Shown in pieces: positions 63,903-64,000 of a stretch of DNA of 64,000 nt. The translations under genes were made by a program, and so were the position numbers. Position 1 is the first letter of the stretch. Each line of letters opens with the position of its first letter. The stretch is from Pseudobdellovibrionaceae bacterium (GTDB taxonomy: Bacteria > Bdellovibrionota > Bdellovibrionia > Bdellovibrionales > UBA1609), in assembly GCA_018663505.1 (NCBI GenBank), contig JABJQG010000048.1:106591-170590 (forward strand), read 5' to 3'. Under the pieces are notes generated by a model, which made no database searches, had not been told where the DNA came from, and saw only the letters and a program-made list of their open reading frames with translations.

Positions 63903-64000
63903 TGTTACTAAAGGAACATAGGTAACATTATCTAGTCACGACATAGGTTACACTTTATACGGATAACTGGAGGTAGTTATGCCGTGGAAAAAGGTGAGTC
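63903..64000 (+). mobile_element. Left end of an IS481-like insertion sequence (cut by the window)
   Basis: An end-like TGTTACT (63903-63909) is followed by two copies of ACATAGGT(A/T)ACA at 63916-63927 and 63941-63952. These are probable transposase-binding repeats. A transposase gene begins 27 bases after the second copy. The opposite end lies outside the window. Confidence 0.6.
63979..64000 (+). CDS. IS481-family transposase, first seven codons
   Basis: ATG 63979 follows GGAGG (63969-63973) at five bases and encodes MPWKKVS before the window ends. MPWK(E/K)xS is a typical start for IS481-type integrase-core transposases. Nothing further can be judged here. Confidence 0.6.

Noticed and set aside
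63707..63925. 72-codon plus-strand ORF
   Set aside because: It has no ribosome binding site, spans four hairpins and the insertion-sequence end, and its composition follows those stems. It is better explained as structured DNA or RNA.

Overview
The window looks like a chromosomal segment of a low-GC Gram-negative bacterium. It has a complete LptD, several signal-peptide beta-barrel proteins ending in an aromatic residue, and many exported hydrolases: a phospholipase A2-like protein, a trypsin-like protease, a gluzincin protease and a phospholipase D-like protein. A TIGR02147-type regulator and an outer-membrane protein with a GSAYIMDARNMFRNPAS motif point to the Bdellovibrionota or a close neighbour. 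That assignment is inference from protein families; no rRNA gene is present to test it.

Layout. 1-2630: end of fabF, then rpiB-glyA overlapping by 4 bp. 2631-6988: a structured repeat, an M23 endopeptidase lipoprotein, two divergent envelope proteins and a SpoU/TrmH methyltransferase. 7041-8892: tRNA-Val(GAC) followed by an accessory patch, namely a Fic protein with its own promoter and a perfect operator-like palindrome, a 10-bp copy of the tRNA 3' end, and a decayed HigBA-like toxin-antitoxin pair. 8893-23696: mostly single genes, including a ferritin-like protein, a SulP transporter, a YjgN-M48 pair, a LysR regulator, a TIGR02147 regulator with an overlapping secreted partner, a PLA2-like protein, an SQR-like flavoprotein and an AhpD-like protein.

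23728-41985 (minus strand) is the core: ferredoxin, korA, korB, nuoA-B-C-D-H-I-J-K-L-M-N, then an outsized pyruvate:ferredoxin oxidoreductase. NuoE, NuoF and NuoG, the NADH-oxidising module, are absent. The layout implies that 2-oxoacid oxidation reduces ferredoxin, which feeds an 11-subunit complex I directly into the quinone pool.

42152-51809: an inverted-repeat (MITE-like) element, exported enzymes, a 59-bp near-perfect inverted repeat behind the phospholipase D gene, and a GYF-domain/ChaN-like pair. 52042-63686: a VKOR-DsbA fusion, a coiled-coil protein, a major outer-membrane protein, a receiver domain and a STAS protein, a CHASE2 adenylate cyclase, lptD and a PAP2 phosphatase that appears to lack a standard start codon. 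63700-64000: four strong hairpins in a row, then the edge of an IS481-like insertion sequence.

Main items for follow-up are the ferredoxin-fed complex I operon with its enlarged PFOR, a two-copy structured element with compensatory base changes (2739-2905 and 28412-28570), the long inverted repeat at 47863-48027, the Fic promoter/operator, and the PAP2 start.
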